34,340 nt of DNA from CAZSVI01 sp964610205 (GCA_964610205.1 CAZSVI010000025.1:1-34340), one strand, 5' to 3'; shown: positions 1-8,825, counted from the first letter of the stretch. Notes: generated by a model from the sequence alone, not told the origin. Made by a program: numbers and translations.

Positions 1-599
1 CAGCCTGGGTGGCTTTTGCCATGACTGCTGTTTTCTTTGCTATTAAAAAGACTGTCGGTCTCCGTGTGTCAAAAGATGAAGAAATAGCGGGGCTTGACCG
101 GGAAGAACATGGGATTGTCAACAGTTATGCAGACTTTATGCCTGTTATTCTTGGGGTAAACGGCACAAACCTGACAGAATCCGCGGTTATGGAAACTATT
201 TCTGCCGCACCTTCTGCTTCTCATGATATTAACGGCAGTAAAAACGTAAAAATTACCAAGGCAGTCATTATAACAAAGCAGAGCAAATTCGAAGCATTAA
301 AAGCTGCTATGGACAAAATCGGTATTACGGGAATAACGGTAACACAGGTTTTAGGCTGCGGTATGCAAAAGGGTTCCACCAATTACTACAGAGGTAATCC
401 TGTGGAATCAAACCTCCTCCCGAAAGTAAAGGTGGAAATAGTTGTTACCAAAGTCCCTGTTAAAACAGTGGTTGAAGCGGCAAAGGCAGTTCTCTTTACC
501 GGAAACATCGGTGATGGGAAGATTTTTATATACGATGTGGAAAATGTTATAAAAATCCGAACAGGTGAAGAGGGCTACGACGCATTGCAGGATGAGTAG
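1..599 (+). CDS. Ammonium transporter (Amt) C-terminus fused to PII signalling domain, 5' partial
   Basis: The reading frame is open from the window edge, with in-frame codons from base 3, so the gene starts upstream. The first ~45 visible residues are the cytoplasmic tail of an Amt channel (AFAMTAVFFAIKKTVGLRVS, then EEIAGLDREEHG). After a ~30-residue linker comes a complete PII (GlnB/GlnK) domain of about 115 residues. It has the T-loop with the conserved uridylylation-type tyrosine (STNYYRG), the LPKVKVEIVV strand, and the GDGKIFIYDVENVIKIRTGE signature. Amt imports ammonium and PII binds ATP/ADP/2-oxoglutarate and gates the channel, so this is transporter and regulator in one chain. The frame is uninterrupted, so the fusion is real. 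The following gene is convergent. Confidence 0.93.
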   Translation, partial: AWVAFAMTAVFFAIKKTVGLRVSKDEEIAGLDREEHGIVNSYADFMPVILGVNGTNLTESAVMETISAAPSASHDINGSKNVKITKAVIITKQSKFEALKAAMDKIGITGITVTQVLGCGMQKGSTNYYRGNPVESNLLPKVKVEIVVTKVPVKTVVEAAKAVLFTGNIGDGKIFIYDVENVIKIRTGEEGYDALQDE

Positions 600-673
600 A
601 TCCTATAAAACTCACAGGGATTCATCACATGCGCTATAAGTCATGGACCATCACCAGGAATATGATATTTAAT

Positions 674-690
674 ATGGTATACGCTACCAT
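674..690. terminator. Small hairpin between convergent genes
   Basis: ATGGTA and TACCAT form a perfect 6-bp stem with a 5-nt loop in the ~100-bp gap between the convergent Amt-PII and deacetylase genes. There is no T-run, so it is at best a weak bidirectional terminator. Confidence 0.25.
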
Positions 691-703
691 TTAGAAATTA
701 AAA

Positions 704-2029
704 TCAGCATTCACTTCTGATAGTCCATGACTGCCATTTCAATCTTTTTGTAACCCATTCATCCTTAAAGCTTTCAGGATACATCCATGTATTTGCAAGA
801 CTAAAATCGTTCATCCTGTAGAACATATTAATGTCAGGAAGCTGAGGTTTTTTTGAAATCTGTATTGATTCCTTTCCTTCTAACAGTTGAGCAGCCGCTT
901 CTAAAAAATCTCTCGGTCCCAATACGATCGTATCCATATGTATTGCATGCGGTATTATCTTTTCACCGAACAGTTTATTTGCAGCCTCACGTATTTTTTC
1001 GGCGCAAACAGTTATATTATATTCTGCACCGAGAGGCTCGTATAGAGGTCCTATAGAGTTTTCAACCTTGTAACCATCTTGCTTTTGACATAAAAAATGG
1101 ATGGTTGCCTTAAAGATATCCGCAAGGGAATAACTATCACCAAAATGTTCAACATAGAAAAAATTCTCCTTGATGCGTTTCAAAAAATTCAGCAGCATTT
1201 CACAAGTGATGATCCTGTGTCCTTTTTTCTTCTGTCGATCAGATATAGCACCATATGTAGTGAATTCGAAATTGCCATTTTCTTTTAAAATATGTATTGT
1301 TTTTTTGAAGTCTTCAAAAAATCTTTCTTTTTTTTCATCCGGCCTGCTTGGCGGTATAATCCATTCCCCCCATTTGACAAGATTTTCACCCTTCATATTC
1401 AAAGCATCCCAGAATTGCTCGTGGTTTATTATATTGGGATGGCAGCACATAATCAGGCGTTCCCAATTTTCCCATTCATTAATATTTTCCATAATGCCCC
1501 GTATTCCTTTTTCAAGCAATAGAGAGTCAACATAACAATTGTTTTCAAGATTTAATAAATTGCAGAACCAGACTCCCTTTCCCTTTGTATTTTTAAACAA
1601 CGAACCGCTGTAAATATCTGTTCCCAGCTCAGAATATCCGTAAATGGCCTGGGCCGATATACAATTTCCCGGTGGAACAGACGCATAAAGCTTATCCCTC
1701 TTGAAAATGTCCTTGACAGTTTTTATACCTTGTCTTTCTTCGCTTATAAATCTGCCATAGCCTTCATCCCAATTTTCTTTATCCGTATATTCCACAACTG
1801 TGGGATGCCAGGTATGCCTGGCACTGTGATAATCAATTTCATGGCTTTCAAGTGATTTAATGACATCATTCCTTCCTCTTTTAATCAAAACATCCGAAAG
1901 TTCAGCTACCATATTAAAACAGCCAACTATATTATCCGACTTCAGTATTTCAGATAGTCTGAGTATTGAATCATCAGAAAACGGCGATACATAATCCTCT
2001 GTATCAAAGCTGAATATTACCTGTACCAT
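704..2029 (-). CDS. NodB-like polysaccharide deacetylase family protein with extra C-terminal domain
   Basis: The 441-residue protein has no signal peptide and is probably cytoplasmic. The N-terminal ~250 residues look like a carbohydrate esterase 4 (NodB) barrel: motif 1 is SFDTEDY (residues 7-13), motif 2 is HSARH (68-72, with H75 close by), and a PPGN turn near 118 sits where motif 3 would be. These supply the Asp and two His of the usual metal site. The last ~190 residues are not a standard NodB part. They contain two helical stretches (LADIFKATIHFL; GPRDFLEAAAQLL) that vaguely recall pseudomurein-binding repeats. It is the last cistron of the carbohydrate operon, 28 bp after the GH130 gene, with a GAGGGG Shine-Dalgarno before the ATG. 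The substrate is unknown: it could remove an acetyl or N-acetyl group from the imported sugar, or act as another hydrolase on the same fold. Confidence 0.7.
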   Translation of the reverse strand: MVQVIFSFDTEDYVSPFSDDSILRLSEILKSDNIVGCFNMVAELSDVLIKRGRNDVIKSLESHEIDYHSARHTWHPTVVEYTDKENWDEGYGRFISEERQGIKTVKDIFKRDKLYASVPPGNCISAQAIYGYSELGTDIYSGSLFKNTKGKGVWFCNLLNLENNCYVDSLLLEKGIRGIMENINEWENWERLIMCCHPNIINHEQFWDALNMKGENLVKWGEWIIPPSRPDEKKERFFEDFKKTIHILKENGNFEFTTYGAISDRQKKKGHRIITCEMLLNFLKRIKENFFYVEHFGDSYSLADIFKATIHFLCQKQDGYKVENSIGPLYEPLGAEYNITVCAEKIREAANKLFGEKIIPHAIHMDTIVLGPRDFLEAAAQLLEGKESIQISKKPQLPDINMFYRMNDFSLANTWMYPESFKDEWVTKRLKWQSWTIRSEC

Positions 2030-2057
2030 GCCAATTACCCCTCATTTCTAAAAGATT

Positions 2058-3023
2058 TTATAATTTTTTTATACACGCATCGACCAGTTCACTTAATTTT
2101 CCAGTAGCCAATCCTATACAGGTATCTGCACATCCATAGTAGACTCTGATTTCGTCTTTTCCTTCATCGGCTATAGCGCCACAAACAAAAACAACATTTG
2201 GAACTATTCCCATCAACTCGTAAGGTTCATAGGGCTCAAGTATAGAGCATTGCGTCTTTCCTCTTATGACTTCTGGATTCTCCAGATCCAATAAAACAGC
2301 TCCGATGCTATATCGATGCCCTGTACATGATGGTGCAACGCCATGTATTAGAACCAGCCACCCTTCCTTTGTTTTAATGGGAGGTATCGGCCCAATCTTT
2401 GTCATATTCCAGTGAGAATACCCCGGTTTCAGCAACGGTCTGTGTTTGCCCCAGTATATCAAATCCGGAGAATAAGATAGCCAGAGATGACCATAATTAT
2501 GAAAATCATTTGGAGCCACTCTGTAGGGTCTGTCAAGGCGTACAAACAAACCGTTGATTTTCTCAGGAAAAAGACATGGAAGTCGGTTATCCGGCAAAGA
2601 AACAATATCAATATATTCATGCTTTTTAAAGTCCACTGTCTTTCCAAGGATTCCAAAAGTACCCCAAGGACCACATCCTGGATGAATAATATAATATGTA
2701 TCGCCGATCTTGGTAATTCGCAGGTCAATAGCCTGTTCACCCGCTGTTTTATAAGGCTCATCGTCTGTAATATAAATAAATGGCTCTTCCCTATTGATTT
2801 TAAAACTAACGCCGTCATCACTTACTGCTACATGCGTGGTGGTTTCATGGATTTTACCGTTATATTGATATGCCTTGTTATGAATTACCGACAAAAGCAG
2901 TATTGTTTTACCATTATATACGGTCTGTCCGGGATTGAATACCGCTTTTGCACCCGGAAAATCCTTTGGTGTTATAATAGGATTTTCAGGATGCCTTTTC
3001 AGAATGATTTCTTCACAAATCAT
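2058..3023 (-). CDS. GH130-family glycoside phosphorylase (probable beta-mannoside phosphorylase)
   Basis: The 321-residue length and pattern fit the five-bladed propeller of GH130. An early ENPIITP segment is followed by the family acid region AIDLRITKIG (residues 98-107), where Asp100 sits at the position of the catalytic Asp. Then come LPCLFPEKING, RPYRV, the WNMTKIGPIPPIKT/GWLVLIHG block, the GAVLLDLENP strand, and the closing VYYGCADTCIGLAT repeat. GH130 enzymes cleave beta-mannosidic bonds with phosphate to give mannose-1-phosphate, or hydrolyse them in some subfamilies. No signal peptide is visible, consistent with action on imported oligosaccharides. It lies between a GH5-like glycosidase and a deacetylase in one operon. 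Subfamily, and so linkage (beta-1,4 or beta-1,2; Man-Man or Man-GlcNAc), cannot be read from the sequence alone. Confidence 0.85.
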   Translation of the reverse strand: MICEEIILKRHPENPIITPKDFPGAKAVFNPGQTVYNGKTILLLSVIHNKAYQYNGKIHETTTHVAVSDDGVSFKINREEPFIYITDDEPYKTAGEQAIDLRITKIGDTYYIIHPGCGPWGTFGILGKTVDFKKHEYIDIVSLPDNRLPCLFPEKINGLFVRLDRPYRVAPNDFHNYGHLWLSYSPDLIYWGKHRPLLKPGYSHWNMTKIGPIPPIKTKEGWLVLIHGVAPSCTGHRYSIGAVLLDLENPEVIRGKTQCSILEPYEPYELMGIVPNVVFVCGAIADEGKDEIRVYYGCADTCIGLATGKLSELVDACIKKL

Positions 3024-3055
3024 AATTAACTTACCTCTTTCTTCAGGATTTTTAT

Positions 3056-5005
3056 TTATATTTTTATTTCCACAACTGCAGCATCATTTGGAAGCAAGTT
3101 AAACTGCAATCTGTGGTATGAATCTTTGTCAACACTTCCCCTTAGGGCGGTTATATCTTTAATCCTTTCATTGAGCTTAAAAGAATCCCGAACCCTTGAA
3201 TTACCATGATTTATTATAACTAAGACTATTGTATTTTCATCAATAGCATGCTCTGAAACGGCAATATTTTTAAGCTTTTTATCCTTAATTACAAGTTTTT
3301 TTTGAATAGCCTCCTTGAAAATCAACCGATATAGACAGGAAAGATCGTTTGAGTCATCATCGAATACACCTTGCTTGTAGGAGGAAAAATATTCTATTGA
3401 AGCAAACAGTGTATATATTGTTCCTTCTCCATATTTATTTTTAACAAGAAAAGGATTTCCATCCTCCTCTTCCAGCATCGTTTCAGCCCCGCAATTTTTT
3501 AAAATGAAACGGTAAGGGTCTTCATTACCGTCTTTAACAGCAGGTATAGTCAGTTTTGTATCTTCATAAGAAATTTGATATACTTCTGTCCTTACTTCCC
3601 TTTCAATTATTTCAAGTCCGGTAATTTGACTGAATGATGATATAAATACATTTCCAAAACTAATGTACAGACAGGCTCCATCCTTTATTTTTTTAAGCAA
3701 CTCATTCCATTTATTTTTCGAAATGCTGTTGACACCTTTTATTGAAGGCAGCATATAAAAATCCGACTCCGGCAGCGAATCTTCAGGAGCATTAAAACGG
3801 ATATCAAACCCCGATTGCTTGGCCATAACATATGTAGAATATGCCACTGTCCAGGATTCCTGGCAGTATGATAATATGCAGACAGCGTCCGCTTTACGCT
3901 TCGGAAGCTGATGATATACAAACGGCAGGGACTTTATTGATTGCTTAAAATTACACATTGCGAGAACGACTGATTTCGGATTTCTGTTTATATCCATGAA
4001 ACCAAGCTCTCTTTCTGTTGCTTCCCAATCATAAGGAGTCTCATTTGTGTCGGAATCAAACGCCATCCACCATAAAACTCCCAAATCGCCGCTGGTCCAT
4101 ACAGACCAGAGTACACTTTCAACATACTTTCCGCTTCGTTCATCGTTGCCAATAATCGGTCCGAGAACTCCCAATTCCTGCGTAAGGCAAGGCTTTCCTC
4201 CGATGTCTGAATAAAAAGTCGACTCAGCTTCCGAATGCAATATGGTGCGAAGGCTTGTCAATCTGTCACGGTGGCAATGCGGCGTATAATATGGGTATGG
4301 ATGAATGGTGAGTATATCATTATTCTCTGCCTGATCCTTTATAAACCAAGGAGAATGGGACCCGTTAACGCACAATCCATGCATGCCGGATATAATGGGT
4401 CTTGTTCTGTCACAACCTCGGATTGCATTTGCAACTACAGCAGTCCATACCCACGCTTCATCCCGCGATTTGCAATCAACTGCACAATTGTTTTCATTTC
4501 CCAATCCCCATGCTATAACATTATCATAGGTTTTGCACGTATTTACCAGAAAACGGACCATTCTTATCTGCCACTTCAATACGGTAGGGTCATTTAAAAA
4601 GTTCTTGTCCCAGAACATATCGGGAGCAAAATTCCTTCCGCTCATCCAGCGTGTTATTAATTCCAGCATTACCTTCATCTTATATTTTGCGGCAAGTTCG
4701 ATTGTCCTGAAAAGACGATCCGCCATTACCTGATCAATCCCGGCACGACCCGCGGGAGTATCTGGAAACGGCTCTTCACCGCATCTTACTTCAAAAACGC
4801 TCTCTCCTCTTATATGCGGAGTCAACGGCTGAAAATGGCTCCATATCGGGAATATCCTTATATAGTCCAAATCATATTTCTTCAATGCTGCAAAATCCCT
4901 GTCAATTACATCCTCGTCCCAGTTTTTCCACATGTGAACTCCTTTGTGGGAAGCAAAGTAGTTGCACCCGATAAGAAATTCATTAAAATATTTATTATGA
5001 TCCAT
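3056..5005 (-). CDS. GH5-like (clan GH-A) glycosidase with GH42-like C-terminal region
   Basis: The 649-residue protein has no signal peptide and is probably cytoplasmic. Residues ~1-370 form a clan GH-A (beta/alpha)8 barrel. The acid/base is Glu171 in AWGLGNEN and the nucleophile is Glu277 in CLTQELG. Residues ~375-560 look like the Rossmann/amidotransferase-like B domain of GH42 (ADAVCILSYCQESW, ESDFYMLPSIKG, GACLYISFGNVF), followed by a small beta domain ending in NDAAVVEIKI. A GH5 barrel with a GH42-type accessory domain is what I recall for GH5_18 beta-mannosidases of Bifidobacterium, which act on Man-beta-1,4-GlcNAc; GH42 itself or another GH-A family is the alternative. A GGGAGTG Shine-Dalgarno precedes the ATG. 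It is the first enzyme gene after the transporter, separated from it by a stem-loop. Confidence 0.75.
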   Translation of the reverse strand: MDHNKYFNEFLIGCNYFASHKGVHMWKNWDEDVIDRDFAALKKYDLDYIRIFPIWSHFQPLTPHIRGESVFEVRCGEEPFPDTPAGRAGIDQVMADRLFRTIELAAKYKMKVMLELITRWMSGRNFAPDMFWDKNFLNDPTVLKWQIRMVRFLVNTCKTYDNVIAWGLGNENNCAVDCKSRDEAWVWTAVVANAIRGCDRTRPIISGMHGLCVNGSHSPWFIKDQAENNDILTIHPYPYYTPHCHRDRLTSLRTILHSEAESTFYSDIGGKPCLTQELGVLGPIIGNDERSGKYVESVLWSVWTSGDLGVLWWMAFDSDTNETPYDWEATERELGFMDINRNPKSVVLAMCNFKQSIKSLPFVYHQLPKRKADAVCILSYCQESWTVAYSTYVMAKQSGFDIRFNAPEDSLPESDFYMLPSIKGVNSISKNKWNELLKKIKDGACLYISFGNVFISSFSQITGLEIIEREVRTEVYQISYEDTKLTIPAVKDGNEDPYRFILKNCGAETMLEEEDGNPFLVKNKYGEGTIYTLFASIEYFSSYKQGVFDDDSNDLSCLYRLIFKEAIQKKLVIKDKKLKNIAVSEHAIDENTIVLVIINHGNSRVRDSFKLNERIKDITALRGSVDKDSYHRLQFNLLPNDAAVVEIKI

Positions 5006-5166
5006 TCAACACACTCCCGGGTTTCATTATTTTTTGTGCGTTCCCTGTAGTGTTTAACATCGCATTATGATACGGCATTTTTTTACCAGAGTTTTTTTCA
5101 TGGATACATTACCCCTCCTTTTTTTAAATTTCCGGTATGTATATTACCATTCGTTGTTAACATATA

Positions 5167-5207
5167 CGGAGATAGACTGCTGTTGGCTTGACAGCAATTT
5201 ATCTCCG
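5167..5207 (-). terminator. Interrupted stem-loop downstream of the solute-binding-protein gene
   Basis: CGGAGATA pairs with TATCTCCG (8 bp), then a 4x4 internal loop, then GCTGT with ACAGC (5 bp) around a 7-nt loop. It lies 17 bp past the stop of the binding-protein gene, in the 219-bp gap before the GH5-like gene. There is no clear U-tract on the minus strand, so partial termination or 3'-end protection of the upstream message is more likely than a full stop. Confidence 0.5.
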
Positions 5208-5224
5208 AAATTTTTGTTGCCCGT

Positions 5225-6817
5225 TTATTTGTTAAATTCCGCTATACATTCCGCCACTTGCTTTTCTATTTCCTGTTTGATTTTATCAAAGCCTGCGGCA
5301 TTCAATTTGTCGACAATTTCCCTTATATCCTTTTCAGGCTCCTTGGAAAAGCCGAGCTCCAATATGGGTTGATACTGGTCGAATATATTCTTGCAAGCTG
5401 AATATTCAGTTTTTATATTTTCAGTATTTAAAACAAAGGCGCTAAGAGGATGGATAACCATTTTATCACTCTGACTCTTTTTTATTTCCTGATAACTTGG
5501 ATGTTCCTCGTTTTTGGGTACCAGAGGCAGAACATTAAATTGCCAAATACTATAACCCTGAGAATATTTGGACGAATCCGCACCCTGAATTAATTTCCCG
5601 TCAGATGTAAGATCATAATGTTTCCCCTTAATTCCAAATCGTACTAAATAATTTATATCCCTGTCATTACACATACAGTCGATTGCCATCAGAGCCCTTT
5701 CTGGGTTATCGCTGGTTGCATGGATGGCCATACCATCGCTCAGATAAGAATTAGCCGTGGTTATGGTTCCAAATGCTGCATCACAGACTTCAAGCTTCCA
5801 ATCAGGGTACTTGGCCTTCCAATCGTTGTATATATCACTAATCGATCCAACATTCTCTACAGTTGAAGCACTTTTCCCAACCTTAAAAAGCTCAGAACGT
5901 CCAGTGCTCTCAGTAAGAGCCGTATTAGACCAATAACCCTTTTGCCTCCATTCAATCATTTTCTCCACAAAGCTTATATATTCTGTGGTATCATACCTGA
6001 AGAAAGGATTAGAATCGGTATTTCCAAAATCGAAGTGCATCATGTCAACACCGCCGCAATTGATATAGCTCCAGGTATTCAACTGATTTACCATAACAGA
6101 CGGCAGAATCCAGTGATTGCTATGATTATTGTCTCCATAAGCAAGGATTCCTTTTTCGTTTTCTGCTATTGTATCAAGGAATCTCTCATAATCATTGATA
6201 GTCTTGATTTCAGGCAAACCATACTTCTCTCTCAAATCACCTCTTATCATAATGACAAAAGCGGATGCACTTACATTATCTCCTGGAATCATATAGATTT
6301 TACCGCCTATCTTGGTCTGTTTCCATGCTGCCTCAGGTATTTTTGTATAAGTATTGCCCGCATATTTTTTTAGCATTTCTTCCGACAAGGGCAAAAAACC
6401 GCCCTTTACTGCCTGATCCACATACTTAGCCCAGTTTGCGGTATAAATCATATCAAACTTGTCTCCGGCGGCAAAAAGAAGAGGATATCTCTGATCCCAT
6501 TCTCCCCATCCCAGAAGGTTTACATCGATAGTTGCATTAATGTTCTGTTCAAGTTTTGTGTTGATTTCACCCCATACAAGGTCATGATCTTCCTGTTTGT
6601 CACCCAGAAGATACATTTTCAATACTACTTTTTTTGAAGTATCGAGTTTGTCTTCTCCTTCTTCTGATACTGAAACAGCCGATCCAGTATCGGAAACCAC
6701 ACTGCCAGTCTTGGCTGAATCATCAGCCTCTTTTGGTAACATACATCCGGTAATCACAAGTGGCAGGATCATCATTAGAACAGTTAAACCTTGAATTCTT
6801 ACAAATAACTTTTTCAC
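5225..6817 (-). CDS. Carbohydrate ABC transporter solute-binding lipoprotein
   Basis: The 530-residue protein has a lipoprotein signal: MKKLFVRIQG, a hydrophobic core, then lipobox VITGC with the acylated Cys at residue 25. A Ser/Asp/Glu-rich linker (DDSAKTGSVVSDTGSAVS) follows. The rest is a large family 1/LipO-type extracellular binding protein with KVVLKMYLLGDK near residue 64 and a DMIYTANWAKYV segment. The length matches the large oligosaccharide binders paired with LplB/LplC permeases. It should sit on the outer face of the membrane and hand sugar to the two permeases encoded upstream. The Shine-Dalgarno AAGGAGG, 6 nt before the ATG, is the strongest of the operon. Stem-loops flank the cistron on both sides (6849-6867 and 5167-5207), suggesting that its message is differentially stabilised. 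Confidence 0.92.
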   Translation of the reverse strand: MKKLFVRIQGLTVLMMILPLVITGCMLPKEADDSAKTGSVVSDTGSAVSVSEEGEDKLDTSKKVVLKMYLLGDKQEDHDLVWGEINTKLEQNINATIDVNLLGWGEWDQRYPLLFAAGDKFDMIYTANWAKYVDQAVKGGFLPLSEEMLKKYAGNTYTKIPEAAWKQTKIGGKIYMIPGDNVSASAFVIMIRGDLREKYGLPEIKTINDYERFLDTIAENEKGILAYGDNNHSNHWILPSVMVNQLNTWSYINCGGVDMMHFDFGNTDSNPFFRYDTTEYISFVEKMIEWRQKGYWSNTALTESTGRSELFKVGKSASTVENVGSISDIYNDWKAKYPDWKLEVCDAAFGTITTANSYLSDGMAIHATSDNPERALMAIDCMCNDRDINYLVRFGIKGKHYDLTSDGKLIQGADSSKYSQGYSIWQFNVLPLVPKNEEHPSYQEIKKSQSDKMVIHPLSAFVLNTENIKTEYSACKNIFDQYQPILELGFSKEPEKDIREIVDKLNAAGFDKIKQEIEKQVAECIAEFNK

Positions 6818-6848
6818 ATGGATTCCTCCTTAATAAAATAATATTAAT

Positions 6849-6867
6849 AAACCGGATTATCCGGTTT
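6849..6867 (-). other. Perfect stem-loop between permease and binding-protein genes
   Basis: AAACCGGA and TCCGGTTT form an 8-bp perfect stem with a 3-nt loop, starting at the last base of the LplC-type permease gene. The minus strand continues as an A/T-rich stretch and then the SD of the binding-protein gene. It could be an attenuating terminator or an mRNA-stabilising hairpin. Confidence 0.5.
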
Positions 6868-7766
6868 TATCCCTTTACAGCTCCCATCATAATTCCCTTT
6901 ATGAAATATTTTTGCAGATAGGGATAGAGAAAAATAATCGGACCCGTAGCAATCACCGTCATTGCCAGCTTAAACGATTCACTGGGCACCGATATGCTTG
7001 CAATGGAAATAATATTGGATTTCGAAGCCGTATTCTTCAAAAAGTCTATTTTTGACAGAATTCTGTACAGGAAATATTGCAGCGGATACATATTTTCCTT
7101 CTCAATAAACAACATTGATAAATACCAGTCATTCCAATATCCAAGAGCTATAAACAAACTAACAGTTGCCAATACGGATTTTGACAGAGGTAAAATTAAC
7201 TGCAGAAATATTCTAAAATCACTGGCACCATCAATTTTAGCAGACTCAGTTATCGAATCGGGGATCGAACTCATGAAACTTCTAATGATAATCATATTGA
7301 ACATATTGAAAAGACTGGGAATAATCAGAGCCAGATAACTGTTTTTCATTTGCAGGTACTTCACCATGAGGATATACCACGGAACAAGTCCACCGCTAAA
7401 AATAGTGGTGAAGTAAAAGAAGAACGCAAAGACATTTCTATAGCGGAAATCCTTTCTTTGTAACGAATATGCAGCCATTGAAGTAAAGAAAAGCGATACG
7501 GATGTTCCGATTGCTGTCACAAAAATAGTAACGGCATAAGCTCTAAATATAACTATCGGATTTCCAAAAGCAACCTTATAAGCATCCAGTGAAAATTTTG
7601 CAGGTATAAGTCTGTACCCTTCCAAAGCTATTGAGGTTTCATCGGTAAACGAGCCGCTGACCACCATTAAAAAAGGTAAAAGGCAGAAGAATGCAAACAT
7701 GGATATATAAAAATATGCTATAATATTGAAAACTATTGTATTTTGGGATAAGCGAGCTTTTTTCAT
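6867..7766 (-). CDS. Carbohydrate ABC transporter permease (LplC/YtcP type)
   Basis: The frame is open upstream to 7886, which would overlap the preceding permease gene. I choose the ATG at 7766 (MKKARLSQNTIV), with GGAGA 6 bases before it, giving 299 residues. It has about six membrane segments (for example IAYFYISMFAFFCLLPFLMV) and the permease coupling motif in AKIDGASDFRIFLQLILPLS, which contacts the ATPase. The ending PYLQKYFIKGIMMGAVKG is typical of the LplC/YtcP branch. It pairs with the LplB-type permease 50 bp upstream. No ATP-binding subunit is encoded here, as is usual for this class, which shares an MsmK-like ATPase encoded elsewhere. Confidence 0.92.
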   Translation of the reverse strand: MKKARLSQNTIVFNIIAYFYISMFAFFCLLPFLMVVSGSFTDETSIALEGYRLIPAKFSLDAYKVAFGNPIVIFRAYAVTIFVTAIGTSVSLFFTSMAAYSLQRKDFRYRNVFAFFFYFTTIFSGGLVPWYILMVKYLQMKNSYLALIIPSLFNMFNMIIIRSFMSSIPDSITESAKIDGASDFRIFLQLILPLSKSVLATVSLFIALGYWNDWYLSMLFIEKENMYPLQYFLYRILSKIDFLKNTASKSNIISIASISVPSESFKLAMTVIATGPIIFLYPYLQKYFIKGIMMGAVKG

Positions 7767-7816
7767 CTCATAATCTCCAATCAATTTATATATCTGAAGC
7801 TCAATAACGTCGCATT

Positions 7817-8740
7817 TCAGAACAAGGCATAATCCGGATTTATTTTCCGTACAAGTGTATTGGTAAAGAGCAACATGAAGAAACACAAGACGGATTGCAG
7901 AACTCCTGCGGCTGAGGCCATGCCGAAATCTTGCAATTGCAGTAATGTCCTGAAAACAAATGTGTCAATAACATCGGTAGAATCATATAAAAGCGGATTA
8001 TTCCCCGTTACCTGATAAAACATGCTGAAATCTCCCCTGAATATGGTTCCTATGCCCATAAGGAAAAGGATCACCATTTGCGGCACCAGCATAGGTATTG
8101 TAATATATTTAATTTTCTTGAACTTGGAAGCGCCGTCAATATCCGCTGCCTCAAACAGTTCATTTTCAATCCCCATTATTGCTGCCAGATATATCAAACT
8201 TCCATATCCTGTCCATTTCCAGATGTTAAATACGACAAGAATAAATTTCCAAATCCAGGTTTCTTCGTACACATTAACCGGATTCATGCCAATGGATTTC
8301 AGTATGGTGTTTAAAAAACCAAATTCATAGTTGAAGATATTATAAATAAAGGCCCCTACCACTACCCAGGATAAGAAGTAGGGTAAAAACATCATGGTTT
8401 GCGTAACTTTTTTAAATATTCTAGATCCTACCTCTGAAAGAAAAATGGCTGTTGAAACCTGAACTATAACTCCAGCAATAATAAAAGTAAAATTATAAGC
8501 CATTGTATTGAATATCACCTTATATGCTTTTCCCCCGATAAAAAAGAACTTGAAATTTTCAAAGCCAGACCATGGACTTCCGAATATACCATCGGTATAG
8601 TTAAATTTCTTAAATGCAATCACCATACCTGCCATCGGTAAGTAAGAGAATATTAAGAAAAAAAGTACTGCCGGAAGAACCATTACAATAAGCGATCTGT
8701 TATTATAGATATTGTAAAAAAGAGATTTTCTTTTTTTCAA
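7817..8740 (-). CDS. Carbohydrate ABC transporter permease (LplB type), TTG start
   Basis: The frame could start at a GTG at 8764, but a clean AAGGAG (8749-8754) lies 8 bases before a TTG at 8740. I therefore take the TTG start (307 residues, beginning MKKRKSLFYNIYNNRSL). It has six membrane segments; the first is IVMVLPAVLFFLIFSYLPMAGMV in two overlapping parts, with KKFN after it as in LplB relatives. The coupling loop EAADIDGASKFKKIKYITIP is present, and the protein ends with VRKINPDYALF, characteristic of LplB partners. It is the first gene of the operon and is divergent from the YesN-type regulator gene at 8919. Confidence 0.9.
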   Translation of the reverse strand: MKKRKSLFYNIYNNRSLIVMVLPAVLFFLIFSYLPMAGMVIAFKKFNYTDGIFGSPWSGFENFKFFFIGGKAYKVIFNTMAYNFTFIIAGVIVQVSTAIFLSEVGSRIFKKVTQTMMFLPYFLSWVVVGAFIYNIFNYEFGFLNTILKSIGMNPVNVYEETWIWKFILVVFNIWKWTGYGSLIYLAAIMGIENELFEAADIDGASKFKKIKYITIPMLVPQMVILFLMGIGTIFRGDFSMFYQVTGNNPLLYDSTDVIDTFVFRTLLQLQDFGMASAAGVLQSVLCFFMLLFTNTLVRKINPDYALF

Positions 8741-8825
8741 AATTTCAACTCCTTGTCTTATCACTATTATGATATTATGATAATATATATAACTGACGTA
8801 AAAAACGCGAAATATATATGAAAGG

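Noticed and set aside
1170..1535. 121-codon open frame on the plus strand
   Set aside because: Antisense to the deacetylase gene; no start signal.
2487..3029. 180-codon open frame on the plus strand
   Set aside because: Lies entirely opposite the GH130 gene, has no ribosome site and its protein shows no family pattern.
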